Shown in pieces: positions 7,318 to 16,987 of a stretch of 64,000 nt of DNA; within the stretch, counting starts at the first letter, position 1, and each line of letters starts with the position of its first letter. This DNA is from Methylotenera_A sp040387515. Its GTDB lineage: Bacteria; Pseudomonadota; Gammaproteobacteria; Burkholderiales; Methylophilaceae. The position numbers and the translations under genes were made by a program. The notes under the pieces are model-generated. The model worked only from the letters and a program-made list of their open reading frames with translations, was not told the origin of the DNA and searched no databases. The stretch covers positions 218,697 to 282,696 of the forward strand of contig JAZKDP010000007.1 of assembly GCA_040387515.1 (NCBI GenBank), in the 5' to 3' direction.

Positions 7318-8391
7318 TTGAAGCGAATATTTTTAAGCTGGTTAAGTGTGATGTTGATGTTGCTAACTTGCACAAGCAGCATGGCGGAAGATAGCAAAAG
7401 TCCTAATAGCGATGTAAGTCGTGAGTATATATTGGGTGCTGGTGATTTGATCAGAATCAATGTTTACGGTAATTCAGACTTGCTGACAGAAGCTAGGCTT
7501 TCAGCCGCTGGCGCTATTACTTTTCCATTAATTGGCGAAGTCGTATTGGGTGGTTTAAGCCCTACATTATCCGAAAAGAAATTAGCCGACTTGCTAGAAA
7601 AAGGCGGGTTTGTTAAGAAAGCACAAGTCAATTTGGTTGTGTTGCAGTTTCAAAGTCAATATATATCGGTTTTGGGCGATGTATATAAACCCGGAAAATA
7701 TTCATTAGATAGGCCAAGTACTCTTTCTGATGTGCTTGCAATGGCTGGCGGAGCAACGCCTAATGGCTCAGATATGATTACCTTGATTCGCATTAAAGAA
7801 GGTAAAACCATTAAGCAAACGTATGACTTAAGAGATTTATTCAATAAAGCCGATCCAGCAAGTAATCCACAACTACAACGTGATGACATTGTTTATGTGA
7901 ATGGGCGCGAGGTGTCTGTGTTGGGTCAAGTAAATCGACCAGGCAAATATTCAGTCGCTAGCGGTGTGCGTACAGTCATTGATTTTTTATCGCAAGCCGG
8001 CGGTGTTTCAGCGGCGGGTGCAGACAGTATCATCATTATCACCAAGCGTGATGGTAAAACAGAAAAACGCGAAATTGATATTGATCAGCTGTATCGCAAA
8101 GGCGATACCTCAGCGAATTTTGAGTTGGTAGATGGTGATTCAATTTATGTACCAAGAACGTCTGTTTTTTATATCTATGGTGAGGTGCAGCGTCCAGGTG
8201 CATTTAGATTAGAGCGCAATATGAACATCGCACAAGCGTTGTCTACCGGTGGTGGTTTGTCGGTACGCGGTACTGAACGTGGCATAAAAATTAAACGCAA
8301 CGTTGAAGGCAAGCTTAAAACGCTCGATGCATCAGCGGGTGATTTATTAAAGCCAGACGATATTGTCGTTGTCAGTGAAAGTTTGTTTTAG
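7318..8391 (+). CDS. epsE: EpsE polysaccharide export outer-membrane protein (Wza-like)
   Basis: A 357-residue export protein with a signal peptide (ending near SSMAEDSK). A Poly_export domain follows at about 40-120 (YILGAGDLIRINVYGN, GAITFPLIGEV), then two SLBB domains with VLGDVYKPGKYSL and VLGQVNRPGKYSV and a third partial one (IYGEVQRPGAFRL). Such proteins form the outer-membrane channel for exopolysaccharide and contact the Wzz-like EpsF across the periplasm. The start is TTG at 7318, with AAAGG seven nt upstream; no in-frame ATG fits the signal peptide as well. The TTG and the upstream palindrome suggest controlled expression. Confidence 0.9.
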   Translation: MKRIFLSWLSVMLMLLTCTSSMAEDSKSPNSDVSREYILGAGDLIRINVYGNSDLLTEARLSAAGAITFPLIGEVVLGGLSPTLSEKKLADLLEKGGFVKKAQVNLVVLQFQSQYISVLGDVYKPGKYSLDRPSTLSDVLAMAGGATPNGSDMITLIRIKEGKTIKQTYDLRDLFNKADPASNPQLQRDDIVYVNGREVSVLGQVNRPGKYSVASGVRTVIDFLSQAGGVSAAGADSIIIITKRDGKTEKREIDIDQLYRKGDTSANFELVDGDSIYVPRTSVFYIYGEVQRPGAFRLERNMNIAQALSTGGGLSVRGTERGIKIKRNVEGKLKTLDASAGDLLKPDDIVVVSESLF

Positions 8392-8450
8392 TCATGATTT
8401 ATGTAACTGATTACAGACAAATCAATCAATCAAAAATAAAGCGATAACAC

Positions 8451-9896
8451 ATGAGTTTTTCACAATTATTATCCATATTAATAGCGCGCAAATGGATATT
8501 CGTCTGGGTATTTTGTATCACTGTTTTGGTGACAACCATTGTTAGTTTTTTATTGCCAAAAACTTATAGTGCAACCGCCACTTTGGTGATTAACTCAAAA
8601 GGCGCAGACCCAGTAACGGGGTTAATGTTACCAGCGACTTTAATGCCTGGCTACATTGCGACGCAAGTGGATATTATACAAAGCCGTAATGTTGCGTTAA
8701 AAGTGGTTGATAAATTAGGTGTCGCCAACAATGCAATAGCCCAAGCTCAGTTTGAAAAAGCCACCAAAGGTGAAGGCGATATTCGACATTGGTTTGCTGA
8801 CCAATTTATTGAAAACTTAGAAGTAAACCCATCTTTACAAAGTAGTGTGATTGAAGTGAGTTATCGCGGTGCAGATTCTCAATTTTCAGCCGCAATGGCC
8901 AATGCTTTTGCTGAGGCTTATATTAATACCAGCTTGCAATTAAAGATTGAGCCAGCCAAACAGGCTGCGCTTTGGTTTGATCAGCAAATTAAAGGTTTGC
9001 GCCAAAATGTGGAGCAAGCACAGACAAAATTGTCTGCTTTTCAGCAAGAAAATGGCATTGCCTTTGCAGATGAGCGTTTGGATACGGAAGCAGCGCGTTT
9101 AGGTGAGTTATCTAGTCAGCTGGTTGCCGCACAGGCGCAGACTTACGATATTAATTCGCGTCAAAATCAGTTGAAACGCGGTAATGCCGCAGAGTCGCCA
9201 GAAATCTTATCTAATTCATTGATTCAAGGCTTGAAATCTCAGCTGGCACAGGCTGAAACGAAGCTTTCCGATGCATCGCAGCGATTGGGTGTGAATCATC
9301 CTCAATTTCAAGCGGCTCTTGCAGAGGTGGCTAGTTTAAAAAGTCTGATTAACGTAGAGATGGCGAAAACCAGCAGTAGTGTGGGGCAGACTGCGCGTGT
9401 TTCACAGCAAAGAGAAGGTGAGATTAGAGCTTCATTAGCACAGCAAAAAGAACGTGTACTTAAATTAAAAGACCAGCATGACCAGATGACCGTATTGGTG
9501 AGAGAGGTGGAAAGTTCACAGCGTATCTATGACAGTGCATTGCTTAGATTCGGCCAAACCAATATGGAAAGTCAGTCTGGTCAAACGGATGTTTCTATAC
9601 TGAACCCAGCTACACCACCACTCAAACATTCAAGTCCGAAAATTACCATCAATATTGTACTGTCAATTTTGCTCGGTTCTTTGTTGGGAGTCGGGTTTGC
9701 TATTGCTGCCGAAATGTTAGACAGGCGCGTGAGAATAGCGGAGGACTTGGTGCAGTTACTCGGTTTGCCAGTATTGGGTGTTATTGGTAAAAATCAACAG
9801 AAAGCAGTCAGTTTTTTATCCAAGTTTCGGCAATTTTTTAGCAAAAATAGGTTGGTTAAAAATGCAGATACAACCCATCATTTTTTTGTGAAATGA
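8451..9896 (+). CDS. epsF: EpsF chain-length determinant (Wzz-type) inner-membrane protein
   Basis: The 481-residue protein has the Wzz plan: a first membrane helix at about 16-36, then a periplasmic part containing a long coiled coil at about 175-360. A second membrane helix lies at about 400-422 (INIVLSILLGSLLGVGFAIAAEMLDRRVR), followed by a short cytoplasmic tail. The conserved proline-rich stretch before the second helix (ILNPATPPLKHSSPK) is present. It sets polymer length and bridges to the EpsE channel. The partner kinase domain is a separate gene, epsG, starting 4 nt later. Confidence 0.9.
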   Translation: MSFSQLLSILIARKWIFVWVFCITVLVTTIVSFLLPKTYSATATLVINSKGADPVTGLMLPATLMPGYIATQVDIIQSRNVALKVVDKLGVANNAIAQAQFEKATKGEGDIRHWFADQFIENLEVNPSLQSSVIEVSYRGADSQFSAAMANAFAEAYINTSLQLKIEPAKQAALWFDQQIKGLRQNVEQAQTKLSAFQQENGIAFADERLDTEAARLGELSSQLVAAQAQTYDINSRQNQLKRGNAAESPEILSNSLIQGLKSQLAQAETKLSDASQRLGVNHPQFQAALAEVASLKSLINVEMAKTSSSVGQTARVSQQREGEIRASLAQQKERVLKLKDQHDQMTVLVREVESSQRIYDSALLRFGQTNMESQSGQTDVSILNPATPPLKHSSPKITINIVLSILLGSLLGVGFAIAAEMLDRRVRIAEDLVQLLGLPVLGVIGKNQQKAVSFLSKFRQFFSKNRLVKNADTTHHFFVK

Positions 9897-9900
9897 ATAT

Positions 9901-10842
9901 ATGACAGCCGAATTAAAAGCATTGCATGCCAATGGACATAACAGCGACAACGCTACCATTGAAAATAACTTGAATACTACAACCATGAAAAACTTTTCTG
10001 GTACAGAAGCTGCAGACGCAACAAAAATTGGCGATGCCCTGATCGCGCACGCAAAATTAAAGCCCAATGATGTTGAGCGGATTTTGCAGCTACAAATAGA
10101 GAAGAAAATACTATTTGGCGAAGCTGCTAAAAAACTGGGTTTAGTGACTAAAGCAGATATTGAACATGTGTTGGCACAGCAATTTAACTATCCTTATATC
10201 CGTGAAACGAACTCTAGTATTAGCAAATTACTGACTGCGGCGCATACGCCATTTACCACAGAAGTAGAGAGCTTGCGTAGTTTAAGAGGCCAGTTGATGA
10301 TGCGCTGGTTTGATAAGGGCAATAAAACGTTGGCGATTACATCGTCTAACCACGATGAAAATGCACATTTGATCGCAGCTAATTTGGCAATTACTTTTTC
10401 ACAATTGAATAAAAAAACGCTGTTAATTGATGCTAATTTACGCCAGCCCAATCAACATCAATTATTTGGTATCGATTCAAAATTAGGGTTAAGCAATATA
10501 TTGGGTAGTCAGCAAGGTAGTTATGAGTTGACACGTCAAAAGTCATTGCCAAATTTAGCTGTATTAAGCGCGGGTACAGAAGTACCTAACCCACAAGAAC
10601 TGTTGAGTTTAGATGCGTTCTCAAGCTTGTTATCTGATTTAGAAAACTTATACGACATTATTTTAATCGATACAACACCGTTAAGTTTAGGTTCGGATAT
10701 GTTGTCAGTGGTTTCTAAAACTAAAGCGGCCGTTATTGTGGCGCGTAAAGATTACACAATGACCGCTGACTTGCAGCTACTGAATGAGCAGTTGAATACC
10801 ACCGGGGCAAAGGTGATCGGCAGTATTCTTCAGGAGTTTTAA
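9901..10842 (+). CDS. epsG: EpsG chain-length determinant ATPase/tyrosine-kinase-like protein with degenerate P-loop
   Basis: A 313-residue protein. An N-terminal MshEN-like domain (about 45-100; IGDALIAHAKLK...GLVTKADIEHVLAQQF) precedes a MinD/BY-kinase fold. The Walker A' aspartate (LLIDANLRQP) and Walker B (DIILIDTTP) are present. At the Walker A position, however, the family consensus GEGRS/GEGKS reads DENAH (about residues 150-156), losing both glycines, the basic residue and the Ser/Thr. No tyrosine-rich tail is visible (ends GSILQEF). It may act as a structural partner of EpsF, not an active kinase. The TAA stop is followed at once by the GTG of xrtB. Confidence 0.85.
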   Translation: MTAELKALHANGHNSDNATIENNLNTTTMKNFSGTEAADATKIGDALIAHAKLKPNDVERILQLQIEKKILFGEAAKKLGLVTKADIEHVLAQQFNYPYIRETNSSISKLLTAAHTPFTTEVESLRSLRGQLMMRWFDKGNKTLAITSSNHDENAHLIAANLAITFSQLNKKTLLIDANLRQPNQHQLFGIDSKLGLSNILGSQQGSYELTRQKSLPNLAVLSAGTEVPNPQELLSLDAFSSLLSDLENLYDIILIDTTPLSLGSDMLSVVSKTKAAVIVARKDYTMTADLQLLNEQLNTTGAKVIGSILQEF

Positions 10843-11724
10843 GTGGCAAGCACTGCAATCAACTTTGGGCAACATAAACTGCCAGAGCCGCTAATCAAAT
10901 GGCTGCCGTTAATTATTGGTTTACTAGCACTTTACATTCCCACTTACTATGGGTTGTCACAAGGTCTTTGGCTGCAAACCGATCAAGCGCATGGACCTAT
11001 TGTGCTCATGGTTATTTTGTATCTTTTTTGGCAAAAGCGTGAAGTTTTAGTTCCTACTGCCAGTGCTACGAAGATAACACCCACAAAGCCTTTACTTGGT
11101 TGGATTTTCCTCATTTTTGGATTGTTCTGCTATATCGTTGGCCGTTCTCAAGACATCATGATGTTGGATATCGGCTCACAGATTCCCGTGCTAGCCGGTT
11201 TGTTTTTACTTACATCAGGCATGCCAGCGTTAAGAGCTGCTTGGTTCCCACTGTTTTTTATTATTTTCATGTTGCCGTTACCGTTAGACAGCATCACCAT
11301 GCCCATGAAAATGGCGGTTTCGTATGTTACCGAGCACGTTTTATTTTGGTTAGATTATCCCATTGCTCGTTCTGGGGTCATTTTATATATCGGCCAATAT
11401 CAGCTGTTAGTAGCAGATGCTTGTGCTGGCATGCACACACTGATTTCGCTTGAAGCGCTTGGTTTGCTTTACCTCAATTTAGTCAAACACGATTCACTTA
11501 TGCGTAATGTGACGCTGGCTATTTTGATTATTCCCATTTCATTTACGGCCAATGTGGTGCGTGTTATCGCCTTAACGCTGATTACTTATTACTTTGGTGA
11601 TGAAGTAGGACAAGGTTTTGTGCATGGTTTTGCTGGCATGTTCCTTTTTGTTATCGCGCTGATTTTTATTATGAGTGTGGATTCTGGCCTGCAATACATG
11701 GTTAAGCTTAGGCGGAAAATTTAG
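10843..11724 (+). CDS. xrtB: Exosortase B (XrtB/EpsH family)
   Basis: A 293-residue integral membrane protein with about eight helices. It carries the exosortase catalytic set: Cys near residue 192 in VADACAG, Arg near 239 in NVVRV, and His near 260 in VHGFAG. Exosortases are believed to cleave PEP-CTERM tails after transport and anchor or release the protein. The EpsI domain is a separate downstream gene and is not fused, which fits type B more than type A. Translation starts at GTG directly after the epsG stop. Candidate substrates are the three PEP-CTERM proteins at 24-29 kb. Confidence 0.9.
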   Translation: MASTAINFGQHKLPEPLIKWLPLIIGLLALYIPTYYGLSQGLWLQTDQAHGPIVLMVILYLFWQKREVLVPTASATKITPTKPLLGWIFLIFGLFCYIVGRSQDIMMLDIGSQIPVLAGLFLLTSGMPALRAAWFPLFFIIFMLPLPLDSITMPMKMAVSYVTEHVLFWLDYPIARSGVILYIGQYQLLVADACAGMHTLISLEALGLLYLNLVKHDSLMRNVTLAILIIPISFTANVVRVIALTLITYYFGDEVGQGFVHGFAGMFLFVIALIFIMSVDSGLQYMVKLRRKI

Positions 11725-11727
11725 ACC

Positions 11728-12441
11728 ATGAAAACTAAACTCGGTTACATCGCGCTTGGGCTGATGGTTTTGGCTTCTATTTTGGGTATGACGTTGCGCC
11801 CGACACATAAAATAGCGAGTGAAAATGCAAAAATCCAACTAGAGCAATTGGTACCGCATAGCTTCGCTAATTGGCGCATGGAAGATACCGTTACACAATT
11901 GGTGAATCCGCAAACAGAAGCAGCAATCAATAAAATCTATGCACAGACGCTTTCACGCACTTATGTAAATGCCAATGGTGAACGAATCATGCTATCGATT
12001 GCTTATGGTGAAGATCAAAGCGATAGCGTGGGCGCGCATTTGCCGGAAGGTTGTTATGGCGGACAAGGTTTCACAATTTCAGATATTACGCGTACAACAT
12101 TAACTGGCTTATCAAACTCAACTGCACCTAGAAGTGAGATTCCTGTCACCAGATTGATGGCAGTAAACGGTAATCGCATTGAGCCTATTACTTATTGGCT
12201 GAGAACTGGCCATGAAGTCGCTTATCCAGATTGGGATACTAAACTGGTTAAGATGAAATATGCACTGCAAGGCAGTATTCCAGATGGTTTGCTGGTACGC
12301 GTGTCTAATCTGGTGGAGTCAAACGATTATGCAGAGTCGACACGTGCGTATGCATTACAAGGGCAGTTTATTGCAGAGATGCTAAAAGCACTTTCACCCA
12401 GCTACCAATTGCAAATGGTCGGCGATAGTACTAAGCGCTAG
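11728..12441 (+). CDS. epsI: EpsI family protein associated with exosortase B
   Basis: A 237-residue protein with an N-terminal signal-anchor helix (residues 5-22, IALGLMVLASILGMTL) and a periplasmic EpsI domain. Recognisable elements are VPHSFANWRMEDT, YVNANGERIMLSIAYGEDQ, the HLPEGCYGGQGF segment with its conserved cysteine, and ITYWLRTGHEVAY. EpsI is required for methanolan-type polysaccharide production, but its biochemical role is unknown. It begins 3 nt after xrtB and is almost surely co-translated with it. Confidence 0.87.
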   Translation: MKTKLGYIALGLMVLASILGMTLRPTHKIASENAKIQLEQLVPHSFANWRMEDTVTQLVNPQTEAAINKIYAQTLSRTYVNANGERIMLSIAYGEDQSDSVGAHLPEGCYGGQGFTISDITRTTLTGLSNSTAPRSEIPVTRLMAVNGNRIEPITYWLRTGHEVAYPDWDTKLVKMKYALQGSIPDGLLVRVSNLVESNDYAESTRAYALQGQFIAEMLKALSPSYQLQMVGDSTKR

Positions 12442-12477
12442 TGTTGCCATGTCAATTATTATTTCCAATAGCACACA

Positions 12478-14016
12478 GTGAGCTCGCCCTATTCAAAAGA
12501 CAGTGTTCGGCAAGGCTTCTTACATTACCTTTTAGGTAGAGGGCTTGGTGGAATTGCAGGGTTTGCAATAGTCATATTAATGGCGCGCTATATGGATGTG
12601 ACCAGTTACGCGGGCTTTACAGCCCTAACTGGATTAATCGCATTTGCAGGTGTTTTGGCAGGCTTGGGTTTAGATAGAACCATCTCACGATATTTGCCCG
12701 AAGCAAGGCTAGAGCGCAGTGTTGACGAGTTAGAACGATTTATCTGGCAATTAACAGCAGTTAAATTAGCTACGTCACTCTTAGTGTGCTTATTAATCTT
12801 TGTCTTTTGGCAACCGATTTTATCGATATTTAATGATGTCAAACTGACGTATTTTCCTGTTTCACTAGCGTGCTTTATTGTGGCAGAAACGCTATTTCAG
12901 CATTTTTCATCTGTGTTTCAATCGCTGATTCAGCAAAAAGCGCTAACGCGAATTTTAGTGGTGCAATGGGCGGGTAGATTAATGATGATTTTTGTCATGA
13001 TGCTAAACAGTCGTCATATAAATCTTGAAGAAGCGCTTTGGATAATGGCTTTACCAGAGATGATTGGCTTGATTGCATTTGTAATCATCCATAAAAAATA
13101 CCTAATAGCCTTAAAACGGTCACAGTTAGATGCCGCTTCAAATAACACATCAACAATCTGGCCGGACTGGCCAGAGATCACAAAGATGTCTGCAAACAAC
13201 TATGGCTTTATGCTATTGGCGGCACCACCGCAAGGTTATTTTATGAAAATGCTAGCCGCTACATTTCTCCCTACACAAATGGTTGCGGCCTATGGTTTCT
13301 TTATCAATATTGCAGAAAAAGTCAGGCAATACATACCACTGCATTTTATGTACAACATGATAGAGCCGGTCATGGTCGGCAACTATCTCAAAAACAGGGA
13401 TTTCGCTGCTCTGACAAAGCGTTGTCAATGGTTATACAAGTCTAATTTGTTACTGTTGATTCCAGCAATTGCCTGGGTTGCAGCTGCGGGTACCTACATT
13501 ATTGCAGCGTTGACAGCTGGTAAATATCACGATGAATTATGGATATTGCTGGTGGTGATGTTGCAACTAACTATCGGTAGTCATGTCGTGCTGCTGCAAT
13601 TAATCCTAAACTCGGTTGGGAAAAGCATTTTATTGGTGCGCGCTGGTTTTTTTAGCCTGATTGGCATGCTCATCTATTGGGGGTTAGCTCAGTCTATTCA
13701 CGCCTATTTATTATTGCTAGGACCGTTAGTATTTTCGCTTATTTGTAATACGTACATCATATATTCGCTTAAAAATGTAGGTTATTCATACAGCATATCT
13801 ATAAAGCAATTTTTAGGTATCGGATTGGCGGGCTTGTTTGCATTTTTGGTGGTTTTTGTAGTTAGAGACGAGTTATCCATCCACATACAAAGCCCAGCCG
13901 TCGTTTCTTTAGTGAGTGGGTTAATTATGATGTTGGCTTATTTACCAGGTTTATATTTTTATAAAGTTATTACGCCTGCTGAAATTCAGTTTTTACGTTC
14001 ACTCAAATCGAAATAG
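12478..14016 (+). CDS. Wzx-type oligosaccharide flippase
   Basis: A 512-residue MOP-superfamily transporter with 12-14 hydrophobic segments. The N-terminus shows the family start (LHYLLGRGLGGIAGFAIVILMARYMD) and the first loop GLDRTISRYLPEARLE. Members flip undecaprenyl-linked repeat units across the inner membrane in Wzx/Wzy-dependent export. The start is GTG at 12478, 36 nt after epsI. It lies between the secretion genes and the glycosyltransferase genes, as expected for the transporter of the same repeat unit. Confidence 0.85.
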   Translation: MSSPYSKDSVRQGFLHYLLGRGLGGIAGFAIVILMARYMDVTSYAGFTALTGLIAFAGVLAGLGLDRTISRYLPEARLERSVDELERFIWQLTAVKLATSLLVCLLIFVFWQPILSIFNDVKLTYFPVSLACFIVAETLFQHFSSVFQSLIQQKALTRILVVQWAGRLMMIFVMMLNSRHINLEEALWIMALPEMIGLIAFVIIHKKYLIALKRSQLDAASNNTSTIWPDWPEITKMSANNYGFMLLAAPPQGYFMKMLAATFLPTQMVAAYGFFINIAEKVRQYIPLHFMYNMIEPVMVGNYLKNRDFAALTKRCQWLYKSNLLLLIPAIAWVAAAGTYIIAALTAGKYHDELWILLVVMLQLTIGSHVVLLQLILNSVGKSILLVRAGFFSLIGMLIYWGLAQSIHAYLLLLGPLVFSLICNTYIIYSLKNVGYSYSISIKQFLGIGLAGLFAFLVVFVVRDELSIHIQSPAVVSLVSGLIMMLAYLPGLYFYKVITPAEIQFLRSLKSK

Positions 14017-14030
14017 AAAAGTTAATAACG

Positions 14031-15131
14031 ATGATAAAAGTGATGAAATGCATCAAAAGGTTAATCAAAGACTTAACGATAAAATTTAATTTTTACATTA
14101 AGTTAATGGTTAATAGAACTTCTGAGCCGAGAATATTTTATTTAATGGGCTTAGGTAATAAGTTCCCTAATTTGGGCGATCAAGCTCAAGCTGCGGCTAT
14201 CCCACTATGGTTTAAAAAGCATTTTTCGATGCCTGTGATTGAAGTTAAAAATTACGAAATTTATCAATGTTTACCACTATTGAAGAAGCATATTAAAGAT
14301 AACGATATCGTCTTTTTGCACAGCGGCGGCAATTTTGGAGATGATTGGTATCAAACACAGTTAGATAGAGAACTTATTATTACTGGCTTGAGCAACAATA
14401 AAATTGTTCAATTACCGCAAACTATTTTTTACAGTCAAACAGAGTCAGGCCAAAGTGCACTAAAGATGAGTCAACAAGTGATTCAAGCGCATCCAGCATT
14501 GTTGCTATTTGGTCGCGATTTTCAATCCACGGCACTTGCTAGACAAGTATTCGAAACGACTAAAATTCATTCTAAGCCAGATATGGTGCTGTCACTGCAA
14601 GATTTCGTGAAAGATAATTTGCCTTTAGATAATTCATTCAATCGCGGTGGTTTCAAGAAAATATTACTCATTTTACGTAATGACAAAGAGGGTATTTATA
14701 ACGCGGAAGTGAAACAAGAAATATCCAAATCACTGACCAATCTTGGATATGAGGCGACTATCTGGGACACGGATGTGCATGATGTCTTTCCAGATAAAAA
14801 AAAATTATCAACGATTGTGAAGTATCTAAAGTTTATTGCATCTTTTGATGCAGTAGTAACGGATCGTTATCACGGATTAATTTTTTCGGTATTAGTAAAA
14901 AAACCATGCGTGGTGATGAAAACTCACAATCATAAACTGACCAGTGCATTTGATTGGTTTGATGGTGTCAACTTTACGAAGCGCGCTGACACGTTTGAGG
15001 ATATCAAAACTGCATTGACTGATTTGCAAAAGCTGACGGAATACCTAGCACCCAACTGGAATGAAAAATATTTTGACCTAATGGCTGAAGAAGTGAAATT
15101 TTTTCTAAAGCATGAAGGATTGAATAAATGA
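14031..15131 (+). CDS. Polysaccharide pyruvyl transferase family protein
   Basis: A 366-residue protein of the CsaB/WcaK pyruvyl-transferase family. Characteristic segments are LGNKFPNLGDQAQAAAI near residue 45, LHSGGNFGDDW near 98 and VTDRYHGLIFSVL near 285, where the arginine-histidine motif is conserved. Members add pyruvate ketals to polysaccharide sugars, giving negative charge, though some homologues act as other transferases. Its stop overlaps the next start by ATGA at 15128-15131. Several in-frame ATGs lie near the N-terminus; 14031 is kept, although a start a few codons later is possible. Confidence 0.78.
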   Translation: MIKVMKCIKRLIKDLTIKFNFYIKLMVNRTSEPRIFYLMGLGNKFPNLGDQAQAAAIPLWFKKHFSMPVIEVKNYEIYQCLPLLKKHIKDNDIVFLHSGGNFGDDWYQTQLDRELIITGLSNNKIVQLPQTIFYSQTESGQSALKMSQQVIQAHPALLLFGRDFQSTALARQVFETTKIHSKPDMVLSLQDFVKDNLPLDNSFNRGGFKKILLILRNDKEGIYNAEVKQEISKSLTNLGYEATIWDTDVHDVFPDKKKLSTIVKYLKFIASFDAVVTDRYHGLIFSVLVKKPCVVMKTHNHKLTSAFDWFDGVNFTKRADTFEDIKTALTDLQKLTEYLAPNWNEKYFDLMAEEVKFFLKHEGLNK

Positions 15132-15826
15132 GCTTGCATAAAAACAAACTTATATATGGTTTTATATTGATTCTAGCCGGCGTATTCGCTTACTTTTTTT
15201 TGGTGGAAAGTTTAGATAAGCCTTCTGAACGAACAGTCTTTTTGCCGCTTAATTTAGTTGAGTCGAAAGAGTTATTCAAAGACACCAATGGCGAGGAGTG
15301 GTTATTGATGTCGCCTTATCAAGATAAAAAAGATTTAACCTTTACTAAAGCACATATTTTATTTAAGACGTTAGCCGAAACAAAAGACGAATGGGATTAC
15401 ATTTATTTAGACACGAATAAATATGAATGGAAAAATTACTCTTGGCATTTCAAGATGATTAGATTCACAGAGTTTCGTGAATTTGCCTTTAACTTTAGAA
15501 ACCAAGATTTTGATAATCGGTACAGATACCGTTTTGAGGAAAATAAGATATTTTTTGATAAAAAAGTAGATGGGATATGGACGAATAACATCGCATCTAC
15601 TCCTTTTAAAATGAATTTGTCTCAACCCTATCAAGTAAAGATTGATAGTTATGGATCACTATTTAGATGCTGGGTTGATGGCAAGCTGATGTTGGAAAAT
15701 GTAGACACCGATATCGCGAAAGGGTCTATTTCCATCATTTTGTGGGAAGACAATGGCAAGACGGATATTAATGCTACTGTTTATGATAATCGCGTTGTTG
15801 AGTTAATTAAACCGCAGGTGCCTTGA
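15128..15826 (+). CDS. Membrane-anchored beta-sandwich protein in the polysaccharide locus (function unknown)
   Basis: A 232-residue protein with one N-terminal signal-anchor helix (about 9-27) and a periplasmic beta-rich domain. The sequence YSWHFKMIRFTEFREFAFNFRNQ...YRYRFEEN...YQVKIDSYGSLFRCWVDGKLM has the alternating pattern of a LamG/DUF1080-like jelly roll, often found in carbohydrate-binding modules. No catalytic motif is apparent. Coupling by ATGA to the pyruvyl-transferase gene and position 3 nt before a glycosyltransferase suggest that it binds or modifies the same polysaccharide; this is inference from fold and context. Confidence 0.6.
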   Translation: MSLHKNKLIYGFILILAGVFAYFFLVESLDKPSERTVFLPLNLVESKELFKDTNGEEWLLMSPYQDKKDLTFTKAHILFKTLAETKDEWDYIYLDTNKYEWKNYSWHFKMIRFTEFREFAFNFRNQDFDNRYRYRFEENKIFFDKKVDGIWTNNIASTPFKMNLSQPYQVKIDSYGSLFRCWVDGKLMLENVDTDIAKGSISIILWEDNGKTDINATVYDNRVVELIKPQVP

Positions 15827-15829
15827 TTA

Positions 15830-16987
15830 ATGATTTCTCGGCATCAGAAAACCTGCATTGTAGTGATTTGTTTTGATGAAAATCAACCGGGTTATTTAGA
15901 TTTTTCCTATCGAATTGCGGCTCTTTCAAAGGCATACCAGTTAACGGTTATTAGTCATGGTGAGATTACACAACCAGAACTGCTGTTTGATAACGTCCGC
16001 TATAACACGTTAGATAGACGTAATGGAAAGCTGGGCTGGATGCGCTATATCGTAAAATGCGCGATATTTATTAGGCAGCAAAAGCCAGATGTGGTTGTCT
16101 TGCTGCATTCCGCGATGGCGCCTATTGCTTTGTTGGTGCGTAAAATTCCCACCTGTTTATATTGGAATGAGCATCCAACTAATCTCATGCATATGCCAGT
16201 CCAGTTTGCACCTATTCGCAAACTGGTCACCCATTTATTGCATCAGTTTATATTTTTTGGGGCAAAGAAATCTACTTTAGTGATGCCAATTGGAGAAGAT
16301 CACCAAGAAGATTTAGCCAAGCATGGGGTTTTAATACAGAAAATACGCATGATTTATATGGGCGTTTCGGCAGATTTTTTGCCAGCTAATCTTCGAGTTG
16401 AGCATAATCAGGCTAGCCATAATGACAGTATTATTAGGCTAATCTATGTAGGTACTGTGAGTGAGTCGCGTGGCCGAGATGTGATGCTGGATGCGATGAA
16501 ACTAATCGCAGATAAGCAGTTAAAACTGCACTTGACGATTGTAGGTGCCAACGCAGATGAGTTGATCTATTGTCGGCAACGCATTAGTGCTTTGTCACTA
16601 CAGAGATATATAACGGTTATCGGCAAAGTTTCCGGCAGTGAAGTACCCTCATATTTGGCACAAGCAGATGTCGCCATCTGTTTATGGCAAGCCAGTCAGT
16701 GGAATCAATTTAATCCACCCACTAAACTATTTGAATATTTGGTTGCTGGCTTACCCGTGCTTGCCAGCAACATACGTACTCATACACGATATGTTCATGA
16801 TGGATATAACGGTTTTGTTTTTGAATACACTGCGCAATTGTTAGCATGTGCTTTAGAGAATCTACAGGGTAAAAACGATGCGATACCCGCTATGCAACAA
16901 CACGCGTTGCATTCAGGTCAGCAATATTTGTGGCCAAAGTTAGAACCGATATTTTTGACTGCAATAAACGAAGCAGCCACGACATGA
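15830..16987 (+). CDS. Glycosyltransferase family 4 protein
   Basis: A 385-residue GT-B fold enzyme. The C-terminal half has the GT4 pattern: IYVGTVSESRGRDVMLDAM near 205, a Rossmann stretch LTIVGAN, then GKVSGSEVPSYLAQADVAI and the nucleotide-sugar site PPTKLFEYLVAGLPVLAS near 300 with the conserved Lys-Leu-x-Glu. It would transfer a sugar to the lipid-linked repeat unit on the cytoplasmic side of the membrane. No signal peptide is seen. Its TGA overlaps the ATG of the next gene (ATGA, 16984-16987). Donor and acceptor cannot be told from sequence. Confidence 0.85.
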   Translation: MISRHQKTCIVVICFDENQPGYLDFSYRIAALSKAYQLTVISHGEITQPELLFDNVRYNTLDRRNGKLGWMRYIVKCAIFIRQQKPDVVVLLHSAMAPIALLVRKIPTCLYWNEHPTNLMHMPVQFAPIRKLVTHLLHQFIFFGAKKSTLVMPIGEDHQEDLAKHGVLIQKIRMIYMGVSADFLPANLRVEHNQASHNDSIIRLIYVGTVSESRGRDVMLDAMKLIADKQLKLHLTIVGANADELIYCRQRISALSLQRYITVIGKVSGSEVPSYLAQADVAICLWQASQWNQFNPPTKLFEYLVAGLPVLASNIRTHTRYVHDGYNGFVFEYTAQLLACALENLQGKNDAIPAMQQHALHSGQQYLWPKLEPIFLTAINEAATT

